Made by a program: the position numbers and the translations under genes
The notes under the pieces: generated by a model
What the model saw: only the letters and a program-made list of their open reading frames with translations
Databases searched by the model: none
What the model was told of the DNA's origin: nothing
Shown here: in pieces, positions 36,042 through 45,324 of the stretch
Position numbering within the stretch: position 1 is the stretch's first letter
Layout of the letters: each line of letters opens with the position of its first letter
Assembly: GCA_016845145.1 (NCBI GenBank)
Contig: JAERTE010000020.1
Coordinates: forward strand, 62,001-126,000
Source: Rhodospirillaceae bacterium
GTDB taxonomy: Bacteria; Pseudomonadota; Alphaproteobacteria; Rhodospirillales; Casp-alpha2
Reading direction: 5' to 3'
Length of the DNA stretch: 64,000 bases

Positions 36042-36824
36042 TTAATGTTTGTAGCTGGGTTCTTCATCGTCGAGCATGCGTTTCAACGCGGCCCAGGCGG
36101 TATCGTTAGCGCGCTGGTTGGCGCCGTTTCTGTCAAATTGCTCGGCCGTTTTCTCGCACACCTCATCGGACGGCATGGAGAGATTGCCGCCGGCCTGTGC
36201 GGCGAGTTGCAGCTCGCAGGCATTTTGTAGATAGCGCATCTCTTGAAATGCCTCGGCAATGGAGCCGCCGACGGTCAACAGCCCGTGATTGCGCAGGATC
36301 ATAGCCTTGCGGGTGCCGAGATCGGCGACCAGGCGCTCGCGTTCTTCCAGGTTGGTGGCGATGCCTTCGAAGTCATGGTAGGCGAGGCGGTTGTAGAACC
36401 GCATGGACGTCTGCGCCAACGGCAACAATCCGTCGGCTTGCGCCGACACCGCCATGCCGGCGGTGGTGTGGGTATGCATAACGCAACGCGCATCGTCTCT
36501 GGACATATGTACGGCCGAGTGAATGACGAAACCCGCAGCAATGATATCTGCATCGGCGCCGAGCGATCCGCCATCGACGATGGAGCCATCAATATCGACC
36601 TTGACCAAGCTTGATGCATTGATTTCCCGGAACATGAAACCGTAAGGATTAAGCAAAAAATGATCGTCATTACCCGGTACGCGGACGGAATTGTGGGTGA
36701 AAATGCCATCATCCCAACCGTAGCGATACACCAGCCGGTAGCAGGCCGCCAAGTCCTCGCGCAATGCCCATTCGGCGGCGCTGACCCGAGCCCTTACATC
36801 GCTTTGCGCGGTATTTCCGTCCAC
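36042..36824 (-). CDS. Class II aldolase/adducin family protein
   Basis: A 260-residue protein of the fuculose-phosphate aldolase/adducin family. The zinc-ligand pair appears in ARCVMHTHTTAGMAVSAQ near residue 105 and the third His in ILRNHGLLTVG near 165; NPYGFMFREINASSLVKVD supplies the substrate-loop region. Zinc binding is therefore likely intact. GTG 36824 has GGGAGG six bases upstream; the ATG at 36839 lacks such a site but cannot be excluded. It is first in the five-gene minus-strand operon and divergent from the TPR gene. Confidence 0.83.
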   Translation of the reverse strand: MDGNTAQSDVRARVSAAEWALREDLAACYRLVYRYGWDDGIFTHNSVRVPGNDDHFLLNPYGFMFREINASSLVKVDIDGSIVDGGSLGADADIIAAGFVIHSAVHMSRDDARCVMHTHTTAGMAVSAQADGLLPLAQTSMRFYNRLAYHDFEGIATNLEERERLVADLGTRKAMILRNHGLLTVGGSIAEAFQEMRYLQNACELQLAAQAGGNLSMPSDEVCEKTAEQFDRNGANQRANDTAWAALKRMLDDEEPSYKH

Positions 36825-36919
36825 CGTGTCCCTCCCCATATGCGTTGGCCGTCGATTGTGCCTGCGGCGGCATTGCAAGGCAAGTTGGGGGAACGGGCGA
36901 AAGGCCATATAGTGCCGCC

Positions 36920-38350
36920 ATGAGCGACGTACCGCCCGCCCCTTTCAAAATCGCTTTGGCCGATCATCAAGCCGGCCGCTTGGATGCCGCCGCTGCTGGG
37001 TACGCGCAAATTCTGCACGACAACCCCGATCACCTGGAAGCCGCGACCAATTTGGCAGTGCTGCTGCACGACCGAGGACAGACTGCGGATGCGATCCCCT
37101 TGTTCGAACAGGCGTTGAGGCTGCGGCCTGAAATGACGGAAGCGCATTACATCCTGGCGCTTTGCTTGATGCAGTCGGGCGACAACGAAAAAGCCCGCAC
37201 ACATTTCGGCGCCGCCGCTGAGGCGGCCTCGGCGGACAGCCGCCCTTGTGTCGGACTGGCGGCCTTGGCGTTAAAGGAAGGTGATGATGACGCCGCCTTG
37301 ACCTATGCGGACGCGGCGTTGGCGCGTGCCCCCGATGACGCCGACGCCTGGAACCTGAAAGGCGCGGCGTGTAAGGAACTCGGCAGATTTGCCGACGCCC
37401 ACGCCGCCTATGACCGGGCGCTGGCCAGCCAGCCTGATCATGCGGAAGCACGTTACAACCGAGGCGTATTGCGTTTACTGCTTGGCGACATGCCCGGCGG
37501 CTGGGACGACTACGCCTGGCGTTGGCAGGGCGACGGGCGACAGATGCCCGGCGCCGATCTCGGTCTACCGATCTGGGATGGCGCGCCGATGCCGGGCGGG
37601 CGCTTGTTGGTGGTAGCTGAGCAGGGGTTTGGGGATACCTTGCAGTGTCTGCGCTACTTGCCGTTGTTACACGAGCGCGGCATCGAGGTCGCTGTTCACT
37701 GCCGGCCGACCTTACGGCGGCTCGTTGAAACCCTCCCCCACATGGCTGGTGTATGTTGCCCGGGCGAACCGCCGTTGGACGGCAATGCTTACCTGCCGAT
37801 GATGGATTTGCCGCGCCTGTTCCAAACGCGCGAGATCGATGTTCCCGCGGCGGATGGTTACCTTGCCGCCAAACCCGGCGATGGAATTGCCGATAAGGGC
37901 GCACGCAATGTCGGTTTGGTTTGGGCCGGCAGCCCGACGCACGAAAACGATGCCAGACGTTCCGTGCCACTCAATGCCTTGAGGCCTCTTTTGGAAGTGC
38001 GGGATTGCCAATACTTCAGCTTGCAAGTCGGCGAGCGGCGGGACGATCTCATAGCCTGTGGCATGGGCGAAGAGATTGAAGACCTATCTCCGGCGATCAC
38101 CGACTTTGCCGATACGGCAGCTATGATCGCGGCGCTCGACTTGGTGATTTGTGTCGATACAGCCGTGGCACATCTGGCCGGCGCCCTCGGCCGACCGGCT
38201 TGGGTGATGCTGCCCTTTGTGCCCGATTGGCGCTGGCAACTGGATCGGCGCGATTCGCCCTGGTACGCCAGCCTGCGATTATTTCGCCAGCCCAAGCCCG
38301 GCGATTGGGGCGCGGTTGTTGATGAAATTGCGCACCAACTGCAGCCCTAA
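36920..38350 (+). CDS. TPR-repeat protein with C-terminal glycosyltransferase-like domain
   Basis: A 476-residue protein. Residues ~10-215 hold about five or six TPR units (for example HLEAATNLAVLLHDRGQTAD and AWNLKGAACKELGRFADAHA). Residues ~235-476 resemble the nucleotide-binding half of GT-B enzymes such as heptosyltransferases or O-GlcNAc-transferase relatives: LLVVAEQGFGDTLQCLRYL, NVGLVWAGSPTHENDARRS and LDLVICVDTAVAHLAGALG. Such TPR-GT proteins are often found with flagellin or surface glycosylation genes, but none is adjacent. ATG 36920 is used; the upstream extension covers the divergent promoter. Confidence 0.8.
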   Translation: MSDVPPAPFKIALADHQAGRLDAAAAGYAQILHDNPDHLEAATNLAVLLHDRGQTADAIPLFEQALRLRPEMTEAHYILALCLMQSGDNEKARTHFGAAAEAASADSRPCVGLAALALKEGDDDAALTYADAALARAPDDADAWNLKGAACKELGRFADAHAAYDRALASQPDHAEARYNRGVLRLLLGDMPGGWDDYAWRWQGDGRQMPGADLGLPIWDGAPMPGGRLLVVAEQGFGDTLQCLRYLPLLHERGIEVAVHCRPTLRRLVETLPHMAGVCCPGEPPLDGNAYLPMMDLPRLFQTREIDVPAADGYLAAKPGDGIADKGARNVGLVWAGSPTHENDARRSVPLNALRPLLEVRDCQYFSLQVGERRDDLIACGMGEEIEDLSPAITDFADTAAMIAALDLVICVDTAVAHLAGALGRPAWVMLPFVPDWRWQLDRRDSPWYASLRLFRQPKPGDWGAVVDEIAHQLQP

Positions 38351-38407
38351 GATCAACTTGCCGTGGGCAGGCAAAAGAATCAGTGACAGCGATCATAAGG
38401 CCGGGCC

Positions 38408-39394
38408 ATGATGTTTGGTGAAATGACTGAAACCTATACCATCGATCCCGCATTGCAGCCCGACCCCGGCTCCTGTGCGTTTGACCTCACCAACGCGCTG
38501 GCATCCGTTGTCGGGATACACAGTAAGGTTCCCGACAATGCCTATACCGCGCAAGCGCTCGGCGACGAACGCGCCGGCCACGGTGTTGTGATCAGCGATA
38601 CAGGGCTGGTGCTGACCATCGGCTATCTGGTTGTCGAGGCCGAAACGATCTGGATGGTCGATCACACGGGCCAGGCCGTTGCCGGCCATGTCGCCGGCTA
38701 TGATCAGGAAACCGGGTTTGGCCTTGTACAGGCGCTGGGCCGGCTGAACGCACCGGCCATGCCATTGGGCAGCGTCAGTGACGTGCATGTGGGCGATCCG
38801 GTGATTTTGGCGGGGCACGGCGGCGCGGCTGCCGCCGTCAATGCGGTGGTCGCCGACAAACGCGAGTTTGCGGGTTATTGGGAGTATCTATTGGACGAAG
38901 CCCTGTTTACAGAGCCGCCGCATCCGTTTTGGGGTGGCGCGGCGCTGATCGATACTGATGGGCGGCTTGCCGGCATCGGCTCGCTGTTCGTGCAGAAGAA
39001 CCCGCATGAGCTGGATTCCTTCGACGGCAATATGATTGTGCCGATCGATATCCTGCTGCCGATACTTGATGATCTGCAACGGTTCGGCCAAGTCCAGCAT
39101 CCGCCCCGGCCGTGGATCGGTGCCTTGTCTGCCGAGGCCGATGACCGGGTTATCGTCGTCAATACCTGGGACGACGGCCCTGCCGAACAAGCGGGCCTTG
39201 AAGCCGGAGACTTGGTGATCGGTGTCGGTGGGGAACCGGTGGCGTCACTAGGGCAGTTTTACCGGCGCATGTGGGCTTTGGGCACCGCGGGCGTGACCGT
39301 GCCGCTGGATATCGTCCGAGATGGACGATTGGCGGAAGTCACCATCGAATCGGCTGATCGCTCCGCCTTCTATCTGGCGCCTAAACTGCATTGA
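38408..39394 (+). CDS. HtrA-like trypsin-fold/PDZ protein without catalytic triad (pseudoprotease)
   Basis: A 328-residue protein with the DegP/HtrA layout: a trypsin-like double barrel (~25-225) and a PDZ domain (~230-320, with GPAEQAGLEAGDLVIGVGGE). All three catalytic positions look changed. The His motif TNxHVV is TIGYLVV (His to Tyr), the SDIAL Asp motif is TGFGLVQ, and the GNSGGAL serine motif is PFWGGAAL (Ser to Trp). The fold landmarks around them remain, so this is a conserved but inactive protease, perhaps a binding or chaperone protein. It has no signal peptide, unlike periplasmic DegP. Its stop overlaps the start of the AlkB-like gene (TTGA). Confidence 0.72.
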   Translation: MMFGEMTETYTIDPALQPDPGSCAFDLTNALASVVGIHSKVPDNAYTAQALGDERAGHGVVISDTGLVLTIGYLVVEAETIWMVDHTGQAVAGHVAGYDQETGFGLVQALGRLNAPAMPLGSVSDVHVGDPVILAGHGGAAAAVNAVVADKREFAGYWEYLLDEALFTEPPHPFWGGAALIDTDGRLAGIGSLFVQKNPHELDSFDGNMIVPIDILLPILDDLQRFGQVQHPPRPWIGALSAEADDRVIVVNTWDDGPAEQAGLEAGDLVIGVGGEPVASLGQFYRRMWALGTAGVTVPLDIVRDGRLAEVTIESADRSAFYLAPKLH

Positions 39395-39975
39395 CCCGCG
39401 ATCACCAGACTTCATGCCTGCCAGACGCAAACGTAATTCTGTTTTCGCAGGCCTTTTCACCACGTGCCGCCGCTGCCCATTTTAAATCCTTGCGGAAAAA
39501 CCTGGATTGGCAGGAGGCGACCATCTCCATTTTCGGACGAGAGATCAAATCTCCGCGTTTGAGTGTTTGGTACGGTGACGCGGCCTATACCTATTCCGGC
39601 CTGACCTGGCCGGCCCGGCCCTGGCCAGAGGCAGTGTCGAAGATCAAGGCCGAGGTCGAAGTCCTTGCTGACACAACGTTTAACGGCGTGCTTGCCAATC
39701 TATACCGCGATGGCCGCGATTCCATGGGCTGGCACGCCGACGACGAACCGGAACTGGGCCCCGACCCGGTCATTGCTTCGGTGGTGTTCGGCGCGAACCG
39801 ACGGTTTGTGTTCCGGCGTAAAAATGACCCGGCGGAAAAGGTAGAGATGCCGCTCGGTGATGGTGACGTGCTGATCATGGGGCAAGGCGCGCAAGCCTAT
39901 TGGCAGCACGCCGTACCGAAGACGACGAAACCTGCCGGCGAACGCATCAATCTGACGTTTCGGCGCATCATGTAG
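39391..39975 (+). CDS. AlkB-like 2-oxoglutarate dioxygenase
   Basis: A 194-residue Fe(II)/2-oxoglutarate oxygenase closest in pattern to ALKBH2/3-type DNA repair enzymes. HxD iron ligands are in GWHADDEPELG, the distal His in YWQHAVPKT, and the 2-oxoglutarate Arg residues in ERINLTFRRI. YSGLTWPARPWPE and FNGVLANLYRDGRDSMGWHA are typical of the family. Such enzymes remove methyl lesions from DNA or RNA bases. The start is TTG, overlapping the preceding stop by 4 bases; no in-frame ATG exists near the N-terminus. Confidence 0.87.
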   Translation: MTRDHQTSCLPDANVILFSQAFSPRAAAAHFKSLRKNLDWQEATISIFGREIKSPRLSVWYGDAAYTYSGLTWPARPWPEAVSKIKAEVEVLADTTFNGVLANLYRDGRDSMGWHADDEPELGPDPVIASVVFGANRRFVFRRKNDPAEKVEMPLGDGDVLIMGQGAQAYWQHAVPKTTKPAGERINLTFRRIM

Positions 39976-40045
39976 AGAGCGTAATTTGCTTTTTTTCCAA
40001 TGCTGCCTACATTCAAGGCATCATCTTGAATAGAGGAACTCACCA

Positions 40046-40669
40046 ATGAGCGAGCCGGTCATCTTGGAAGTCTTTTCCGACTATGTCTGTCCCTGGTGCT
40101 ATCTGGGAGACAACCGCGTGAAACGGCTGAAGGCTGAGTACGACGTTGATATACAATTGGTGCATTTCCCATTGCATCCGGAAACTCCATCGGAAGGACG
40201 CACGCTGGAAGAATTGTTCCGCTGTGGGCCCGAAGAGGTCGAGGCCAAGAACACCCGGATGAAAGGCCTGATGGCGGCCGAGGGCCTGCCCTACAGCACA
40301 CGCAGCCACACCTACAACAGCCGCCTGGCTCAGGAAATCGGCAAATGGGCGGATACGCAACCCGGCGGAGATGCCATCCACGACAAGTTTTTTGAGGCTT
40401 ATTTCGTCGACAACCGGAACATCGGCGACGAGGAGGTTATCATCGATATCGTCAAGTCGGTGGGGCTGAACGAAGCGGAGGCGCGCGCTGTCTTGTCCGA
40501 GCGCCGCTTCAAAGATGCCATTGATGCCGATTGGGCGAAGTCCCATGCCTACGGGGTCACTGGCGTGCCGACATTCGTCTCCGCTGGCCAAGGCCTGGTC
40601 GGCGCACAACCTTATGAGGGCCTTGAGCAATTGATGAATGCCGTCGGCGCGTCAAAACGCGCTGCATAG
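40046..40669 (+). CDS. FrnE/DsbA family thioredoxin-fold oxidoreductase
   Basis: A 207-residue cytoplasmic DsbA-like protein. It begins EPVILEVFSDYVCPWCYLGD with the redox CPWC motif at about residues 15-18, followed by the inserted helical domain and the cis-Pro loop GVTGVPTFVSAG near 175. FrnE relatives act as disulfide isomerases or glutathione S-transferase-like enzymes. There is no signal peptide. GAGGAA lies upstream of the ATG. It converges on the CYTH-CHAD gene. Confidence 0.88.
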   Translation: MSEPVILEVFSDYVCPWCYLGDNRVKRLKAEYDVDIQLVHFPLHPETPSEGRTLEELFRCGPEEVEAKNTRMKGLMAAEGLPYSTRSHTYNSRLAQEIGKWADTQPGGDAIHDKFFEAYFVDNRNIGDEEVIIDIVKSVGLNEAEARAVLSERRFKDAIDADWAKSHAYGVTGVPTFVSAGQGLVGAQPYEGLEQLMNAVGASKRAA

Positions 40670-40679
40670 TTTCACCGGC

Positions 40680-42284
40680 TTAGTGGCTGCGTGACTTTTC
40701 CCAAAACGGCTTTGTGCCGGCGAATTCTTCCCAGTCGGCCAATAAGTCAGGTTCGATATCCTTGAGCGCGCGGGCATTCCATCCGCGCACCTCGCCAGCG
40801 GCAAGTTGAATCTGCTCATCGACCGTCGCGCCGTCTCCCGGATGGATCAGCGCATCGGTCAGCCGCACCGCGACGACAACATCATTCAGCTTGCCGAAAT
40901 TGTCTTGCAGGTTGCGCAGCGCGGAACCGAAAGCCTCCATTTCGGCACCCGGAAATACGCCGCGCAGGAAATCCACCGCATAGCGCATGCGCTTGATCTG
41001 AATTCGCACGGCGTGGCGTGCATCCATATCCAACTCGGCAAGATTGCTGCCGGCTTTCAGCAGTTTTCTATGGGAACGCCGTAGAATACCGGGTGCCGCT
41101 TTTCTCAGGCTTCGCGACAAGGTTACCTTTGCGGGCGCGTCCGCTTGGTTCGGCGCACGCCAGCTTTGTAACGCCAAAAACGCCGTCAGGCGCATCATCA
41201 TCTTGGCGTATCGCTCTCCCGATAGGGTATTGCGCACGCCATCGTAAGCCTGGCTTCGTTGGTGCGCGCCTGCACGCCGTAGCGCGTCGATGGCATTACC
41301 ATCAATCCCAAGTGCCGCCATGGATGGAAGCGTCTCATCCAAAAACACATCCCAATCCCTGGCCGGTCCCAGGCAGTTCCCCATCCACTTCAAATCGGCG
41401 TTTATCCATTCCGCATGTGCTGGGTCAATAAAACGCCGGAAAATCTTCAATGCCGAACGCAATTTGCGGATCGACACCCGCATCTGATGCACCCCTTCCG
41501 TATCCTCACCCAGGATGCAGGCTGTCTCATTAGCGGTGATATTGCCGATACAGGCGGAGAAAATCCGCTCCAGGCACTGATGCACGCTGAGATCATCGCT
41601 CATCATGAATTTGGCAAGTTTGTGCGGTCTCGGTATCGCGCCAGAAAGTAACGCGTAGCCGCGGCCGGACTTCGAGGTCGACGAAACGGCCAGCGGGCAG
41701 ATCTCAATAATATCCGCCGCCAGGGCGAAGAACGATGCAAGGTTGCCTTGCCCCAATTCCAGCTCGCACTCCGCAATATCTTCGCTTCGACCACCGGCTG
41801 TTACGCTGCCCAGGTCGGCCACCGCTTCGGCACTGACCTCTGGGCCCAGCGGATCGTTGCGACGAACGATCTTTGCATGACGCTCATATGAAACATCGAT
41901 GATCGGCACCAAATCATCGGCGCTGACATCGCCCAACGCACGCAATGCGTCGGGAGGCAACGACGCCAGATCCAGATCGGTGCCGCTGATGGCGTGCTCC
42001 CATTCCCATCGATCCATAACACCGCTGCCGGCACTGGAGTTGATGCCGGCTTTGGCTTTGACGGTAAGAACCGATATCCCATTGGTTTGCCTAATCCGCA
42101 GACTGACGCCCATCGCGTCCAGGCGCCGGTCTTCGGTATCGAAGTACCGGCTATGGAGATCGGCTACGGTCCACTCGCCGGTGCCGGCGTCAATAGCATC
42201 GACGGCGGCCTTGAAGCGCGGGAGATCATCCGCACCAGCGCGGAATTTCAGCTCATATTCGCGGTTGTTTCTATCGGTGGCCAT
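40680..42284 (-). CDS. CYTH and CHAD domain protein (inorganic triphosphatase-like)
   Basis: A 534-residue protein. Residues 1-~200 are a CYTH tunnel domain opening with the ExExK-type signature EYELKF and continuing with YFDTEDRRLDAMGVSLRIRQ. Residues ~225-530 are a CHAD helical domain rich in conserved His and Arg, for example GVHQMRVSIRKLRSALKIFR and HAVRIQIKRMRYAVDFLRG. CYTH enzymes hydrolyse triphosphates, and CHAD domains bind polyphosphate, so this is probably a polyphosphate- or tripolyphosphate-handling enzyme. It stands alone between the convergent FrnE gene and the M81 operon. Confidence 0.9.
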   Translation of the reverse strand: MATDRNNREYELKFRAGADDLPRFKAAVDAIDAGTGEWTVADLHSRYFDTEDRRLDAMGVSLRIRQTNGISVLTVKAKAGINSSAGSGVMDRWEWEHAISGTDLDLASLPPDALRALGDVSADDLVPIIDVSYERHAKIVRRNDPLGPEVSAEAVADLGSVTAGGRSEDIAECELELGQGNLASFFALAADIIEICPLAVSSTSKSGRGYALLSGAIPRPHKLAKFMMSDDLSVHQCLERIFSACIGNITANETACILGEDTEGVHQMRVSIRKLRSALKIFRRFIDPAHAEWINADLKWMGNCLGPARDWDVFLDETLPSMAALGIDGNAIDALRRAGAHQRSQAYDGVRNTLSGERYAKMMMRLTAFLALQSWRAPNQADAPAKVTLSRSLRKAAPGILRRSHRKLLKAGSNLAELDMDARHAVRIQIKRMRYAVDFLRGVFPGAEMEAFGSALRNLQDNFGKLNDVVVAVRLTDALIHPGDGATVDEQIQLAAGEVRGWNARALKDIEPDLLADWEEFAGTKPFWEKSRSH

Positions 42285-42338
42285 GCCCAGGGCTTCCCTA
42301 AATGTCGGGAAGAATTATGCGCCCCCCAATCAGGGTAA

Positions 42339-43820
42339 TCAATCCAGGTCGAGAGGGTAGACCGGACGGCGAACGTTTTCGTAAGTGAGTTCCTTGTAGT
42401 TCCTCGACGTCAGACCGCCGCCGCCGTCGACCACCAATACCTCGGATGCAATGGGCTGAAAAGCGGCGCGGAAATGATGCGCGGATTTCACCGCGACGAC
42501 ATTTTTCAGCAACGGGTCGATGCGCGCGTGGCGGAAGAACATCTGGTCGTAGACCTGAAAGCGCCGGGATGCGACGACAACGTCAATGCCGTCAATGGTA
42601 ACTACTGCCGTCGTGCCCATATCGACGTGCAGTCCCGCCGTCATCGGCCCTTCCAAGCGGAACTGACCGTTGGTCACCGCCTTCACCGTGGCACGCACGG
42701 CAAGTGGCGCCCCGTAGGCCGGATCGGTTTTGCCACCGAGATCCAGGTGCACGATGGCCCCCAAGCCTTGATCGCGGCAAAGTTCCGCCGCGCCCGGATC
42801 GAAAATCGTGCCGAAGGCCGCATTCGCCAGATTGGCATCAAGCATACCCCTGAGAAGCCGTGTCCCGTCGCCATATCCGCCGCCGCCCGGATTGTCAGCG
42901 AAATCCGCCAGCACAATCGGCTTGCTGGCGGGGCGCGCCTCTCTGACCCGCGCCATGGCCTCTTCGATGCTTATCGTCTGGATGGTGGAGATGTGACGTT
43001 TGTCCCAGATTTCCTGCACCAGGGCATCGGCCAGCGCGGCGTGTTCGCCAGTATCACCGTGACCGACGATCAGTGCAGTCGGGCCCGTGTCATGAGTATC
43101 AGCCCAGGGAAATCCGGCGCAGACGCCCGCCGCCAAAACATCGGGGCGCACCAATAACTTGTCTGCGCTGGCCAGCACTTCGGTCATCGGGCCCTGGGCG
43201 GTGGTGCGGCCATGATCGGCACCGTCGAGCATGGCGCCGCGGCGCACGGTCGTCTTGGGTTTGATGTCGCCGGCGAGCGTGCGCTTGATCAGCGTTGCGG
43301 CCGCCGTGGCCACTTCGTACTGATCGATATGCGGATAGGTACGGTAGGGAATTAGAATATCCGCCAACCCTGCCATGGCGTCGGTAACATTTGCATGCAA
43401 ATCGAGGGTTGCGGCAATGGGGATATCGGGCCCAAGTTCACCCCGGATGGCGGCCAGCATATCGCCTTCGCCGTCATCGGTGTGTTCACAAGCCATGGCA
43501 CCGTGCAGGCACAGCAATACGGCGTCGAACGGCCCTTCGGTGCGGATGCTCTGCAAGATATGGTCGCGCACATAGTCAAACATGACCTGCGTCACCGGGC
43601 CGGACGGCATGGCGTTGGCATGGATCGGGTGGCGCACCTCCCAACCCTCAGACGCACAGAAATCCAGGAACGCTGAGATTTCCGTGCGCGTGTTGCGCAG
43701 TTTCTTTGCCACATCGCTACCCAACAACAATTCCCGTGCCCGGTAGGCATTCATATCGGCGGGCTGACGGCAGAAGGTGTTGGTTTCGTGTTTGAATCCG
43801 GCAATCAGGATGCGGGTCAT
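42339..43820 (-). CDS. M81 family (MlrC-like) protein, copy 1
   Basis: A 493-residue member of the family founded by microcystinase MlrC, a zinc metallohydrolase. The MlrC pattern is intact: AGFKHETNTFC at the start, LCLHGAMACEHTDDGEGD near 108, ATLDLHANVTDAM near 140 and IPYRTYPHIDQYE near 160. ADNPGGGGYGDGTRLLRGML lies in the C-terminal domain, and the chain ends VRRPVYPLDLD. ATG 43820 (MTRILIAGFKHE) is chosen; the longer frame overlaps the upstream gene and has no similarity. It is last of ten minus-strand genes. Substrate unknown. Confidence 0.87.
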   Translation of the reverse strand: MTRILIAGFKHETNTFCRQPADMNAYRARELLLGSDVAKKLRNTRTEISAFLDFCASEGWEVRHPIHANAMPSGPVTQVMFDYVRDHILQSIRTEGPFDAVLLCLHGAMACEHTDDGEGDMLAAIRGELGPDIPIAATLDLHANVTDAMAGLADILIPYRTYPHIDQYEVATAAATLIKRTLAGDIKPKTTVRRGAMLDGADHGRTTAQGPMTEVLASADKLLVRPDVLAAGVCAGFPWADTHDTGPTALIVGHGDTGEHAALADALVQEIWDKRHISTIQTISIEEAMARVREARPASKPIVLADFADNPGGGGYGDGTRLLRGMLDANLANAAFGTIFDPGAAELCRDQGLGAIVHLDLGGKTDPAYGAPLAVRATVKAVTNGQFRLEGPMTAGLHVDMGTTAVVTIDGIDVVVASRRFQVYDQMFFRHARIDPLLKNVVAVKSAHHFRAAFQPIASEVLVVDGGGGLTSRNYKELTYENVRRPVYPLDLD

Positions 43821-43830
43821 GCGGGGATCT

Positions 43831-45321
43831 CTACCAGGGCCGCTTTTCGTTGCTGGCCCATGGGTCGTCATCCAGGGGCCAAACAGGGCGCGCGGCACGG
43901 TCCAGCGGCAGGCGGCGAATATTGTGATCGACAACGCCGGGCGTCGACGCATAGATCACATTGTCGGAAATCGCCGCGTAGTTCGAGTAAAAATGCTGCA
44001 TGGATTTCACCACCAGGATTTTCTTCGACGCATAGTCGATGCCGGCGTTGGCGAAGAAGCTCGGGTGGAAATTCTGCGTACGCACGGCGTGCACGACATA
44101 CTCAATGCCGTCAGCCTCAAGCGTCACCGTGTTGCCCATGCGCCGCGTCGAATCGCCAAGCCCCTGGGCGATCATATCATCGAATACGGCCTTCACCGTT
44201 ACCTGCAAATCCAGCGGGTCGCCCGACCAAGGCCCGGCCTTGCCGCCCAAGCGCAATCCGAGCTTAGCCCCGACTCCGGCTCCTCGGCAAATATCCACCG
44301 CCACCGGGTCCCAGATACCGCCGATGGCCGCGTTGGTAATGCCGCGCTTGATCAACGCGTGGGCAATAAAGGTCGAATCGCCGGCCGCCCCGCCGCCTGG
44401 GTTGTCGGCGGCATCGCCGAACACCACCGGGCCGCCGTCAATGGCCTCGGTATGTTCAAGCGCCTGGTCGATGGCATCATCCATTTCCACCACGCTCGGC
44501 ACGATCTGATCACGCAACGACCAGAGCTTGCGGCCCAGCTGTTCCGCCAGCCGGTCTCCGTGATCTTTTCGGTCATCGGTAATCACCACCATGCGTGCGC
44601 CCACGTGCGGAATGTTGGCCCACGGAAACCCGTGTCCCAGCGACACAGACAACACGCCGTCATGCCCCTCCAACGCCGCCATGCCGTCCACGAAGGATCG
44701 CATCGGCTCTCGCGTGGTGTGGAATAGTTCGATCATGCGGCAATCGAAGGTGCTGATCACCGGCTTGATTTCACCGGCGAGCGTGCGCTCCATGAGTGTC
44801 CACAGTTCCTCGGCGCGCGCGGCGAAATCGATGTGCGGGTATTCCTTGAAGATGACGAAAGCGGTGGTGTTATCGGCGAAGCGCTTGGTGATGTGGCAGT
44901 GCAAATCAAGCTCGCAGCCGATGAATACGTCCGGCCCGACGATACCCCGAATGTGATGCAACAGGTCATCCTGACAGTCATCATAGCCGTCGGCCACCAT
45001 GGCGCCGTGCAGCGACAGCATCACCGCATCCACCGGCATGGCATTTTTCAAATCCGACAAAATTTCATCGCGGTAAGTCTCGTAGGTGCGTTTCACCACC
45101 AGGCCCGAAGGTGTCGCGAACGCACAAAGGCTTTCCACCGTTTCCCAGCCCTTGGCATCGGCGTGGCCGCGCCAGATTTGCAGCGGCACGCCGAACATGT
45201 TGACGGCTTCGGGATGATCGCCGCCGCGTACCAAATACGTATCTTCATAGGCTTTGGTGTCGGTGGGCAGCGGCGCCCAGGTGTGGGTTTCGGTGCCGAG
45301 GCAAGCCGTGAATAAACGCAT
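43831..45321 (-). CDS. M81 family (MlrC-like) protein, copy 2
   Basis: A 496-residue paralogue of the preceding protein but clearly diverged. Its opening motif is CLGTETHTW instead of HETNTF, and DLHAN is ELDLHCHITK, while SLHGAMVADGYDD and FKEYPHIDFAARAEEL keep the His positions. The C-terminal domain has AADNPGGGAAGDSTFIAHAL, and the chain ends with ARPVWPLDDDPW. The changes beside the metal ligands suggest a different substrate from copies 1 and 3. It begins 3 bases after the amidase stop and ends 10 bases before copy 1. Confidence 0.85.
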   Translation of the reverse strand: MRLFTACLGTETHTWAPLPTDTKAYEDTYLVRGGDHPEAVNMFGVPLQIWRGHADAKGWETVESLCAFATPSGLVVKRTYETYRDEILSDLKNAMPVDAVMLSLHGAMVADGYDDCQDDLLHHIRGIVGPDVFIGCELDLHCHITKRFADNTTAFVIFKEYPHIDFAARAEELWTLMERTLAGEIKPVISTFDCRMIELFHTTREPMRSFVDGMAALEGHDGVLSVSLGHGFPWANIPHVGARMVVITDDRKDHGDRLAEQLGRKLWSLRDQIVPSVVEMDDAIDQALEHTEAIDGGPVVFGDAADNPGGGAAGDSTFIAHALIKRGITNAAIGGIWDPVAVDICRGAGVGAKLGLRLGGKAGPWSGDPLDLQVTVKAVFDDMIAQGLGDSTRRMGNTVTLEADGIEYVVHAVRTQNFHPSFFANAGIDYASKKILVVKSMQHFYSNYAAISDNVIYASTPGVVDHNIRRLPLDRAARPVWPLDDDPWASNEKRPW

Positions 45322-45324
45322 GGC

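Noticed and set aside
34887-36230. 447-codon plus-strand frame opposite ggt
   Set aside because: Antisense to clear gamma-glutamyltransferase motifs; His-rich shadow composition.
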